A stretch of 49,170 nt of DNA from Clostridia bacterium (GTDB taxonomy: Bacteria; Bacillota; DULZ01). Position numbers and translations under genes: made by a program. The stretch spans positions 1-49,170 of the forward strand of contig DULZ01000042.1 in the NCBI GenBank assembly GCA_012840125.1, in the 5' to 3' direction. Positions 31,906 to 39,899 of this stretch are shown here, piece after piece (within the stretch, counting starts at the first letter, position 1; each line of letters opens with the position of its first letter). Below the pieces are notes generated by a model, which saw only the letters and a list, made by a program, of their open reading frames with translations, was not told where the DNA came from and made no database searches.

Positions 31906-33094
31906 GGAAAAACGGGTATGGCTCCTCCTGCCGGTGGTGCTCCTGTCCATGGTCTCCGCGGGCTGCTGGGATTTGTGGGAACTGGAAGAGCGGGGGTTGG
32001 TGCTGGCGGTGGGCATCGAGGAACTGCCCGACGGCCGGCTGCAAGAAACCACCGGAGTGGAAAACCAATTGTTGGGCAATATTTCCGACCGGGTGATCGA
32101 AGTTACCTACCAGTTTGCCATTCCCGGCGACTTCAGCGGGCAAGAAGGAAACGGTGGCCCGAGTTACTATAATATGACCACCACTACTTTGAACTCGGAG
32201 ATTATAGTGAGGGGCTTGGCGGGCACCAGGAGCAGCCGCCGGGGGGACCTGACGCACTTGCAGGTGATGGTCTTGGGGCAGGAGGTGGCCAAGGGTGGGA
32301 TCTATCCCGTTTTGGAACGGTTTATCCGGGATCCGGAAGTGCGGAAGCAGGTTATTGTGCTGGTCACGGAAGGGGACGTGAAAGAAGTGCTGGAGGTTAC
32401 CAACCAGCAGGAACGCCTGCCGGCCCTGTACCTGACGGCATTGATGGAAAACAGTTCCCATATGCAGCGGATCCCGCCGGAGGTTTCCCTCATGAAGGTC
32501 TTTCGCTATATTTTGGAGGACAGCGTCTATGTCATTCCCAAGGTGACCCCGGGAAAAATCGATTCAAAACTGGCGGGCGGCGGCATCTTTCATGGAGACC
32601 GGCTGGTGGGCTGGTTGGGGGAGATGGAGACGGTCATTTACCGCTGGATCACCAACCAGATGACCTCATCTCCCATTGTGACGGCATCTCCCTTGAGTCC
32701 CAGTTACAAGCTGGTGGATGGCTACCTGGCGGAGCGTTCCAAGACCGTGGTTCGCCCGGTGATCCGGGACGGAACCATTAAATTCATCCTGAACATCAGG
32801 ACCGAGGGAAGTCTTTTGGAGCGGCAATTGGCCGAAGAGCTGTGGAATGATCAGGTCTTGGCCTCCATCAGGCGGGATTTGGCCGCTGAGCTGGCCGGGA
32901 ACATCGAGCTGCTGATCAAGAAAGCCCAGGAAGAGTGGCGTTTAGATATTTTCGGCTTTGGGCGCTGCGTGGAACAGCATTATCCCCGGGTCTGGGCGGA
33001 GATCAAGGACCGGTGGCATGATACTTACTTCCCCGCGGCGGAGTTCGAGGTCGATGTGGACATTACCATAACCAGAACGGGTATCGTGAGTTAG
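31895..33094 (+). CDS. gerC: Spore germinant receptor, C subunit lipoprotein (GerC family)
   Basis: A 399-residue protein with a lipoprotein signal peptide: LLSMVSAGCW with lipobox Cys24, the substrate of Lgt. The mature part carries GerC-type features (CWDLWELEERGLVLAVGIEE, DLTHLQVMVLGQEVAKGG, an acidic C-terminal domain). It overlaps gerB by 11 bases. GerC subunits anchor the receptor complex to the outer face of the inner spore membrane. Confidence 0.95.
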   Translation: MGSKEKRVWLLLPVVLLSMVSAGCWDLWELEERGLVLAVGIEELPDGRLQETTGVENQLLGNISDRVIEVTYQFAIPGDFSGQEGNGGPSYYNMTTTTLNSEIIVRGLAGTRSSRRGDLTHLQVMVLGQEVAKGGIYPVLERFIRDPEVRKQVIVLVTEGDVKEVLEVTNQQERLPALYLTALMENSSHMQRIPPEVSLMKVFRYILEDSVYVIPKVTPGKIDSKLAGGGIFHGDRLVGWLGEMETVIYRWITNQMTSSPIVTASPLSPSYKLVDGYLAERSKTVVRPVIRDGTIKFILNIRTEGSLLERQLAEELWNDQVLASIRRDLAAELAGNIELLIKKAQEEWRLDIFGFGRCVEQHYPRVWAEIKDRWHDTYFPAAEFEVDVDITITRTGIVS

Positions 33095-33104
33095 GAGGCT
33101 GTGG

Positions 33105-33338
33105 ATGGGTGGTCTAAACATTTTCGAGATGGCCCATGTATTAAGCTTGGTCTTTAGCGGCTGGTGGCTGCTGGTTACCTGGTTCATGGGTGTCTGGTCC
33201 CTGGTGGTGATCAACCCGGCTTTACAGCAGAGGGGATTGATCCGGGAAGCGGAACTGGCCTTCTTCGGCGGCTGGTTTTGGATTGGGTGCGGCCTGTTAA
33301 CCTTTGCCCTTTCCTATATTTTCGTCAGGTATTTTTGA
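33105..33338 (+). CDS. Small two-helix membrane protein (CLC_0170-like)
   Basis: A 77-residue protein with two transmembrane segments (AHVLSLVFSGWWLLVTWF and WFWIGCGLLTFALSYIF) joined by a loop with QQRGLIREAELA. This layout resembles small membrane proteins found at the ends of ger operons in Clostridia. It begins 10 bases after gerC behind TTAGGAGG and is likely a fourth gene of the ger operon. Function unproven. Confidence 0.7.
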   Translation: MGGLNIFEMAHVLSLVFSGWWLLVTWFMGVWSLVVINPALQQRGLIREAELAFFGGWFWIGCGLLTFALSYIFVRYF

Positions 33339-33401
33339 AGGAGAAAAGGATACGAGACCAGAAATAAAGGTAAGGAAACCGGAGGAAACAGGTGGGTAAA
33401 G

Positions 33402-33962
33402 ATGAAATTGATTGTTGGTTTAGGGAATCCCGGTATCAGGTACGAGACCACGAAGCACAACGTCGGGTTTATGGTGGCCGACCTGATCGGGGATAAGTTG
33501 GGCCTTCATTTCAAAGCCTCTAAACATGAGGCTTTAGTAGCGGAAGGTCATTACCAGGGTCGCAAGATAGTGCTGGCCAAGCCGTTGACATACATGAATC
33601 TTTCCGGCCGGGCCGTCTTTTCCCTGGTTAACTGGTATAAAATAAATCTGCAAGATATTGTGATTGTCTACGATGATATGGACCTGGAAGTGGGGCGGAT
33701 CAGAATTCGCGGCCAGGGCAGTGCCGGCGGCCAGAAGGGGATGGCATCGATTATTCAGGCCTTAGGCACGGATAACTTGCGGCGGGTGCGCATCGGCATC
33801 GGCCGCCCGCCCGCCGGCTGGAGTGCCGCGGACCATGTTTTGAGCCCTTTTTCCGAAGCGGAATGGGCGGTCATGCAGGAAGTGCTGCCCCGGGCGGCGG
33901 AGGCGGCCTTGGCCTTGACCTGCGAGGCATTAGAACAAGTGATGAATGCCTATAATAGATAA
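33402..33962 (+). CDS. pth: Peptidyl-tRNA hydrolase
   Basis: Pth frees peptidyl-tRNAs that drop off the ribosome. The 186-residue protein has IVGLGNPGIRYETTKHNVGF with Asn9 and catalytic His19, PLTYMNLSG with Asn66, and IVYDDMDL with Asp91, all the known active-site positions. ATG 33402 has GGTGGG upstream. The PrsW-like gene that follows overlaps its 3' end by 17 bases. Confidence 0.97.
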   Translation: MKLIVGLGNPGIRYETTKHNVGFMVADLIGDKLGLHFKASKHEALVAEGHYQGRKIVLAKPLTYMNLSGRAVFSLVNWYKINLQDIVIVYDDMDLEVGRIRIRGQGSAGGQKGMASIIQALGTDNLRRVRIGIGRPPAGWSAADHVLSPFSEAEWAVMQEVLPRAAEAALALTCEALEQVMNAYNR

Positions 33963-34383
33963 TGGGAGATCAAACACTGGCTCGGAAAAGAGGTGTGGCC
34001 TTATTTATATCCTGGCAGGCGCAGTGGCGGCCTGTTTAGCCTGGCTTCTTAATCGTTTCCTGTACGGGCGCTTCGGTTCCTCCGTGGTGGGCACCATGGT
34101 TCCGGTGCTTGAGGAGCTCTTGAAGACGGGACTGGCTGTCCTGTGCCGCACTTCCATCATCGGTACCCACGGCGTGTTTGGTATGGTGGAGTTTGTTTGG
34201 GATTTCTCAAACCCGGGTACCGGCCACTGGCTGCCTGCCCTGGCGGGGCTGTTGTCCCATTTGTTGTACGGCTTTCTCACCTACTGGATTGCTCTCCTGA
34301 CGAACAATTTAGGCCTGGGAGTACTGGTGGCGGCAGTGGTGCACATGGCTTGGAACAGGCTCATGCTGCGGCTGGACAGTTGA
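33946..34383 (+). CDS. Compact PrsW-like membrane protein (possible intramembrane protease)
   Basis: A 145-residue protein with three or four hydrophobic segments. It carries, in order, the four marks of PrsW glutamic intramembrane proteases: EELLK (residues 56-60), GMVEF with Glu82, SHLLYG with His105, and VVHMAWN with His133. This is much shorter than typical PrsW. ATG 33946 is inside pth without a clear ribosome-binding site; a rare ATT near 33999 behind AAAGAGGTG is the alternative, so the start is uncertain. The gene sits where Bacillus carries fin, between pth and mfd. Confidence 0.65.
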   Translation: MPIIDNGRSNTGSEKRCGLIYILAGAVAACLAWLLNRFLYGRFGSSVVGTMVPVLEELLKTGLAVLCRTSIIGTHGVFGMVEFVWDFSNPGTGHWLPALAGLLSHLLYGFLTYWIALLTNNLGLGVLVAAVVHMAWNRLMLRLDS

Positions 34384-34421
34384 CCCGGTATCAATCATGA
34401 AAAGAATTTATGGGGGTTCAT

Positions 34422-37400
34422 ATGAGCTTTACAAGTTTACTTGAAATTCTGACAGATCACGGACAATTTAAGGATATGGCAAGACACCTGTCCCGGGCTG
34501 AGGCGAAACTGGCGGTGTTCGGCCTCACCGACGGGTTGAAGCCTTATTGGTGGAGCGCTTTGGCTGTTTCCGGCCAAAGCCAATGCCTCATTATCACCCG
34601 GGATGAGTTAAGCGCCAAAGGCATTGCCAAGGACCTGGCCCTGTTTGTCCCGGCAGAGGAGATCTTGTTGTTTTACGGGCAGGAATTCGTGCCGTACCAG
34701 GTTTTTGCCAAGGGCAGGGAGGCTGTGAGCCAGCGGATTAGGACCTTGACGAAACTGGTACTGGAAAAGCCGTCCTTTGTGATTGCCACCCCGGAAGCTT
34801 TTTGCCAGAAGCTGATGCCGAATCGGGTTTTTCGCAGCGCATTGTTAACTATTACCAGGGGCCAGTCCTTAGATCGAGACGAACTGGCCCGGCGTTTAGT
34901 TGAACTGGGCTATGAGCGGGTGGAATTGGTGGAAGCTCCCGGGCAATTTGCCCTGCGGGGCAGCTTGGTGGATGTTTTCCCGCCGAACCACCTCAAACCG
35001 GTGCGGGTTGATTTCTTTGATGAAGAGATAGACTCCCTCCGCTATTTCGATGAGGAAAACCAGCGCACCATCGAGATGATTGCCGAGGTGGTGATCAGCC
35101 CGGCGGAGGAAACCCTGTTACCGGCCGGGGGGCAGGAGAAGGCCGTCACGGAATTGAGGGAAAAATGGCAGGAAGCGGTTCGCCGGCTGCAAAAGTTAAA
35201 GAAAAAAGCGGCAATTCAGGAATTAAACCAGAAAATGGAGCAGCTGCTGGAGCAGTTGGAACAAGGAATTAAACCGGAGAATCTGGAGCGGTTTCAACCG
35301 TTTTTTTATCCTGACCAGGAAACTATTCTTGCCTACTTCTCCACCCCGCCGGTGGTTTTATTGGATGAACCGCAGGTATTGTGGGACAAGTGGCTCCATT
35401 ACGAGCAAGAACGAGGCGAGGCTTTTGTGGAGCTCCTGGAAACGGGCAAGGTGTTACCCGGGCAGGAAAAGCTTTACGCGGAAACGGAAGCGATTAAGGG
35501 GATTTTGGCCCGCCACCGGGTGGTGGCTTTCGCCTCCCTGCCGCAAAAACTGGAACTCGTAAACCCGGAAGGTATCGTGCACGTGCAAGCAAAAACGATG
35601 CATCCCTTTCTGGGTAAAATAGACCTCTTTAGAGATGACGTGGCCCATTGGAAAGGACAGCACTACTCCGTGGTGCTGGTGGTCGGCTCCCGGGAGCAAG
35701 GGGAACAGCTTAAGGAACTGCTTATGGAACACGGCATCGAAGGGGTAATCAAGGATGAGTTAACGACCCGGGTTTATCCGGGCCAGGTGGTAATCCTGGT
35801 GGGCCACTGGCGGCAGGGATTTGACTATCCGGCTTTAAAACTGGCTGTCATCACCGAAAAGGAGATTTTCGGGCAGAGGACTTCCTCCCGCCGTTCGCGG
35901 GCTTCATCCCAAGCCGGGGTGAAAATCAGCAGCCTCACCGATCTCCAGGAAGGGGATTATGTGGTCCACACCCAGCACGGCATCGGCCGCTATTTAGGCG
36001 TGCAGCGGTTGGAGGTGGGAGGTGTCTACCGGGATTACCTGCACATCCAGTACCGCGGGGCGGACCGGCTGTACGTGCCCATTGACCAGATTGACTTGAT
36101 CCAGAAATATATCGGAGCGGAAGGGCAGCCACCCCGTTTGAATAAACTGGGGGGTTCTGAATGGACCCGGGTCAAGAACCGGGTGAAGGCCTCCGTCCGC
36201 GATATGGCGGAGGAGTTGATTAAACTCTATGCGGCCAGGGAAACGGCTATCGGTCATGCCTTTTCCCCGGATTCGCCCTGGCAGCAGGAATTCGAAAGCC
36301 AGTTTCCCTATACGGAGACCCCGGATCAGCTGCGGGCCATTGATGAAGTAAAGAGGGATATGGAAAAACCCAAGCCCATGGACCGGCTCCTCTGCGGTGA
36401 TGTGGGGTACGGGAAAACGGAAGTGGCTTTGCGAGCTGCTTTCAAGGCGGTCAGTGACGGGAAGCAGGTGGCGGTGCTGGTACCCACCACTGTTCTGGCC
36501 CAGCAGCATTATCATACTTTCCGGGAGCGGATGGCTTCTTTTCCGGTCACCATCGGGTTGCTCAGCCGTTTTCGCACCCCGAAAGAACAGGCGGAAGTGA
36601 TCAGGGGCCTTAAAAACGGTGCGGTGGACATCGTCATCGGCACCCATCGCTTGCTTTCCCCGGACGTCAGTTTTAAGGATTTGGGGCTTTTGATCATCGA
36701 CGAGGAGCAGCGGTTCGGTGTAGCCCATAAGGAAAAGCTGAAGCAACTAAGGCAAAACATCGATGTCCTGACCTTGACGGCCACGCCGATTCCCAGGACC
36801 CTGCATATGGCTTTATCCGGGGTGCGGGATATGAGTATCATCGATACTCCGCCGGAAGACCGGTACCCGGTGCAGACTTACGTGGTGGAGTACCACCCGG
36901 AATTGATCAGGAATGCCATCCGGCGGGAGTTGGGGCGCGGCGGGCAGGTATACTATATCCATAACCGGATCATGGACTTGGAAAAGGTGGCCGTAGAAGT
37001 AAAAGAGCTGGTGCCGGAAGCCAGGGTGGCCCTGGCCCACGGGCAGATGAAAGAAAACGAACTGGAAGATGTGATGCTGGCCTTTGTCGAAGGGGAATAT
37101 GATGTGCTGGTTTCCACCACTATTATTGAAAACGGCCTGGACATTCCCAACGTCAATACTCTCATTGTCAATAACGCGGATCACCTGGGGTTAGCCCAGC
37201 TGTACCAGCTCCGGGGCCGGGTGGGGCGTTCCAACCGGCTGGCCTACGCCTACTTTACTTTTGAGCCGAACAAAGTGGTCAACCAGGTGGCGCAGAAACG
37301 GTTGAATGCGATTAAAGAATTTACCGAGTTTGGTTCCGGTTTCAAGATCGCCATGCGAGACTTGGAAATCCGCGGGGCGGGGAACCTTTTAGGCCCGGAG

Positions 37401-37973
37401 CAGCACGGCCAGATCTTGGCCGTGGGATTTGAAATGTACTGCCGCCTTTTGGAAGAGGCCATTGAAGCAGCCAAAGGGATAAAAGCGGTTGAGAAAAAAG
37501 AAGAAAAGGAAATGGCTGCCATCGAATTGGCTGTCAGTGCCTACCTGCCCGACGATTACATCAGCCAGTCCGGCTTTAAGATGGAGATGTACCGCCGCTT
37601 GGCCGACGCCAGGACGGTGACGGAAGTGGATGAAGTGGACGAGGAACTCTTCGACCGGTTCGGGGAGCTGCCCCCGCCGGCCAGGCATCTCCTGCGGATT
37701 GCCACCCTGCGGGTGATGGCGACGGAACTGGGCATCAAGAGAATAGGACAAACCGCCCAGGAAGTTATCATCGAAGCTTCCCCCGCTTTCCCGTTAAAGG
37801 GAGAAAAGTTGATCCTGCTGGCTCAGGCTTTCCCGCGCAAACTCAGCTTTTCCACCGCCGGCGGCTTGACCATCAAGTTTAAGACCGGCGAGCTGCAGGA
37901 AGAGGGCTTGCTGGAAGGGCTGGAAAGACTTTTAAACGAGATGAAAAACCTTGCGTCCCCAGCGGCAGGTTGA
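34422..37973 (+). CDS. mfd: Transcription-repair coupling factor Mfd
   Basis: Mfd displaces RNA polymerase stalled at DNA lesions and recruits UvrA. The 1183-residue protein has UvrB-like N-terminal domains (GQEFVPYQVFAKGRE), a CarD-type RNA-polymerase interacting domain at about 505-565 (DYVVHTQHGIGRY), the helicase core with Walker A GDVGYGKTEVALRAA at about 659, DEEQ near 759, and a C-terminal autoinhibitory domain (from about 1030). ATG 34422 has a GGGGG site; the ATG at 34410 overlaps it. Gene position (pth..mfd..spoVT) is that of Bacillus. Confidence 0.97.
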   Translation: MSFTSLLEILTDHGQFKDMARHLSRAEAKLAVFGLTDGLKPYWWSALAVSGQSQCLIITRDELSAKGIAKDLALFVPAEEILLFYGQEFVPYQVFAKGREAVSQRIRTLTKLVLEKPSFVIATPEAFCQKLMPNRVFRSALLTITRGQSLDRDELARRLVELGYERVELVEAPGQFALRGSLVDVFPPNHLKPVRVDFFDEEIDSLRYFDEENQRTIEMIAEVVISPAEETLLPAGGQEKAVTELREKWQEAVRRLQKLKKKAAIQELNQKMEQLLEQLEQGIKPENLERFQPFFYPDQETILAYFSTPPVVLLDEPQVLWDKWLHYEQERGEAFVELLETGKVLPGQEKLYAETEAIKGILARHRVVAFASLPQKLELVNPEGIVHVQAKTMHPFLGKIDLFRDDVAHWKGQHYSVVLVVGSREQGEQLKELLMEHGIEGVIKDELTTRVYPGQVVILVGHWRQGFDYPALKLAVITEKEIFGQRTSSRRSRASSQAGVKISSLTDLQEGDYVVHTQHGIGRYLGVQRLEVGGVYRDYLHIQYRGADRLYVPIDQIDLIQKYIGAEGQPPRLNKLGGSEWTRVKNRVKASVRDMAEELIKLYAARETAIGHAFSPDSPWQQEFESQFPYTETPDQLRAIDEVKRDMEKPKPMDRLLCGDVGYGKTEVALRAAFKAVSDGKQVAVLVPTTVLAQQHYHTFRERMASFPVTIGLLSRFRTPKEQAEVIRGLKNGAVDIVIGTHRLLSPDVSFKDLGLLIIDEEQRFGVAHKEKLKQLRQNIDVLTLTATPIPRTLHMALSGVRDMSIIDTPPEDRYPVQTYVVEYHPELIRNAIRRELGRGGQVYYIHNRIMDLEKVAVEVKELVPEARVALAHGQMKENELEDVMLAFVEGEYDVLVSTTIIENGLDIPNVNTLIVNNADHLGLAQLYQLRGRVGRSNRLAYAYFTFEPNKVVNQVAQKRLNAIKEFTEFGSGFKIAMRDLEIRGAGNLLGPEQHGQILAVGFEMYCRLLEEAIEAAKGIKAVEKKEEKEMAAIELAVSAYLPDDYISQSGFKMEMYRRLADARTVTEVDEVDEELFDRFGELPPPARHLLRIATLRVMATELGIKRIGQTAQEVIIEASPAFPLKGEKLILLAQAFPRKLSFSTAGGLTIKFKTGELQEEGLLEGLERLLNEMKNLASPAAG

Positions 37974-38021
37974 TATAATGGGCATGTCTGAGTTGACCCA
38001 ATTGAGGAAGGTAGTGATCAT

Positions 38022-39020
38022 GTGAGAAAAATGTCCCGAAGAGCCCTTGGGGGGATGCTGGTTTTTCTGGTGCTGGCCGTAGCCTTGGTGGCCGGCGGGT
38101 GCCGCAGCGAAAAGGCGGAAGTGGTAGCTGAGGTCAACGGCACGAAAGTGACCAGGGAACAGCTGGATCAAAGAGTCCAGCAGTACAAAACCATGTTTGA
38201 ACTACAGGGCTTCCGGTTCGACGGGGATGAAGGAAAGGAAATGCTGGCGCTGTTAGAGCGGGAAAGCTTAAACCAAATCATCCTGGAGACTCTATTATTA
38301 GATGAAGCAAAGAAACAAAACATCTCCGTAACCAAAGAAGACATCCAGGCCAGTTACGATGAATTGGTGGCCCCGTACGGAGAACAAGCTTTCAAGGAAT
38401 TGCTCAAACAGCAAAATCTCACCGAAAAACAGCTTAAAGCAGACATCGAGCTGATGCTCTTGCAGGACCGGTTGTTTGAGAAGGTCACCGGAGGGATCAC
38501 GGTGGGGGAGGACCAGGTCAAAGAGTATTATGAGGCCCATAAGGAAGACCTGGTACAGTACCGGGCCAGCCATATTCTGATTAGGCCTGACCAGGAAGCC
38601 GAGGACCAGGAAGAAGCCAACCGGCAGGCCAAGGCTAAAGCGGAAGCCTTAATCAAGGAATTAAACCAAGGGGCTGATTTTGCCGAGCTGGCGAAAGAAA
38701 ATTCAGCCGACGGGTCCGCGGCTAACGGCGGCGATTTAGGCCAGTATTTCACCCGGGCTGAGAGCCCCTACATCACCGAATTTACGGAAGCAGCCGTCAG
38801 CCTTAAGGTGGGAGAATACACCCAAGAACCGGTGGAAACCGTCTTCGGCTATCATATTATCAAACTGACGGACAAGAAAGAGAGCTTTGAAGAGTTAAAG
38901 GACGACCTTCTGGCTCGCCTGGAAAAAGAGGAAAAGAACAGGGCCTTTGATGACTACTTTGCCAAGGTCAGGGAAGAGGCGAATATTATCAATTACCTGG
39001 AAGAAGATAGCTCCGAATAA
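38022..39020 (+). CDS. PrsA-type foldase lipoprotein (parvulin PPIase)
   Basis: A 332-residue extracellular lipoprotein. Signal peptide with lipobox LVAGGC (Cys27), then a SurA-N-like helical region (VNGTKVTREQLDQRV, LNQIILETLLLDEA), and a parvulin-type peptidyl-prolyl isomerase domain at about 175-275 (RASHILIR, FAELAKENSADGSAANGGDLGQY in outline, VETVFGYHIIKL). PrsA folds exported proteins at the outer side of the membrane. GTG 38022 is given; ATG 38031 is an in-frame alternative. It is inserted between mfd and spoVT and ends in a terminator. Confidence 0.93.
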   Translation: MRKMSRRALGGMLVFLVLAVALVAGGCRSEKAEVVAEVNGTKVTREQLDQRVQQYKTMFELQGFRFDGDEGKEMLALLERESLNQIILETLLLDEAKKQNISVTKEDIQASYDELVAPYGEQAFKELLKQQNLTEKQLKADIELMLLQDRLFEKVTGGITVGEDQVKEYYEAHKEDLVQYRASHILIRPDQEAEDQEEANRQAKAKAEALIKELNQGADFAELAKENSADGSAANGGDLGQYFTRAESPYITEFTEAAVSLKVGEYTQEPVETVFGYHIIKLTDKKESFEELKDDLLARLEKEEKNRAFDDYFAKVREEANIINYLEEDSSE

Positions 39021-39043
39021 CCCGCAACGGCGGGTTATTTTAT
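39014..39043 (+). terminator. Terminator after the foldase gene
   Basis: Perfect 10-bp stem AATAACCCGC / GCGGGTTATT (39014-39023 with 39028-39037), AACG loop, then TTATTTTA. The left arm overlaps the stop codon. Confidence 0.9.
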
Positions 39044-39171
39044 TTTACCGGGGCAGTGCATAATTGTACCTGGAAAAGAGAATTATAGTATTACTTCATA
39101 AAACAACAACTCGGGGGATGACGCTGGAACAGGACGAGCTTTAAGTTTTTTAAAGGGACAGTGGAAAAAAA

Positions 39172-39202
39172 TGAATAATTAGCCTCATGCCCATATATAC
39201 TA
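39172..39202 (+). promoter_or_regulatory. Candidate sigma-G promoter of spoVT
   Basis: TGAATA (39172-39177), an 18-base spacer, and TATACTA (39196-39202): a full match to the sigma-G -35 and six of seven for the -10 (CATACTA). spoVT is a sigma-G gene in Bacillus. Confidence 0.75.
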
Positions 39203-39249
39203 GGATTGAAAACTCCTAGAAATCAGGCCAAAGGAGGGATAACGCGGGA

Positions 39250-39810
39250 ATGAAGGCGACAGGTATTGTACGACGGATAGATGATTTGGGCCGAGTAGTG
39301 ATCCCGAAAGAGATACGGAGAACACTTCGGATCCGGGAAGGGGACCCCCTGGAGATCTTTGTGGACCGGGAAGGGGAAGTCATTTTAAAGAAATATTCGC
39401 CCATTGGTGAACTAGGCGATTTTGCTAAAGAATATGCGGATTCATTGCACGAAGCCATTGGCCATATAGCTTGCATTACGGACCGTGACACCATCGTCGC
39501 GGTAGCCGGTGCGCCCAAGAAAGAGTTTTTGAATAAACCGATTGGTCAAGCGGTGGAGAAAGTCATTGAAGAGCGCAAGTCAGTCATTATCAATGATCCT
39601 GGTCAGCACAACCTCTGCAAGACCTGCATTACCGCCGATCAAGAAAACTGCCCCTTTACAGCGGAGGTGATTGCCCCGATTATTGCCGAAGGGGATCCCA
39701 TCGGCGCGGTAATTCTCCTTTCCAAAGATCCCAATGTGACCATGGGAGAAATGGAACTGAAACTGGCGGAGACCGCAGCGGGATTTTTGGCAAAACAGAT
39801 GGAGCAGTAA
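39250..39810 (+). CDS. spoVT: Stage V sporulation regulator SpoVT
   Basis: A 186-residue regulator: AbrB-type DNA-binding domain at 1-50 (MKATGIVRRIDDLGRVVIPK in part, RTLRIREGDPLEIF) and a C-terminal GAF-like domain with a Cys cluster (LCKTCITADQENCPF). SpoVT tunes sigma-G-dependent forespore genes. Its position after mfd and before spoVB is that of Bacillus spoVT, which marks it as the true orthologue and the 13699 gene as a paralogue. ATG 39250 follows AAAGGAGG. Terminator directly after. Confidence 0.97.
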   Translation: MKATGIVRRIDDLGRVVIPKEIRRTLRIREGDPLEIFVDREGEVILKKYSPIGELGDFAKEYADSLHEAIGHIACITDRDTIVAVAGAPKKEFLNKPIGQAVEKVIEERKSVIINDPGQHNLCKTCITADQENCPFTAEVIAPIIAEGDPIGAVILLSKDPNVTMGEMELKLAETAAGFLAKQMEQ

Positions 39811-39814
39811 GGCG

Positions 39815-39836
39815 AGGCGTCAACGACGCCTTTTTT
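39815..39836 (+). terminator. Terminator of spoVT
   Basis: Stem GGCGTC / GACGCC (39816-39821 with 39825-39830), AAC loop, followed by TTTTTT. Confidence 0.9.
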
Positions 39837-39899
39837 CATTCTAATTCCAAAGGAGCTTGTATATGCTTATACCAGGCAAAGTTCCGTTGGAAGGGTGTT

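Noticed and set aside
31805-32461. A long minus-strand open frame opposite gerB and gerC
   Set aside because: It is antisense to a typical lipoprotein gene with lipobox and has no ribosome-binding site.
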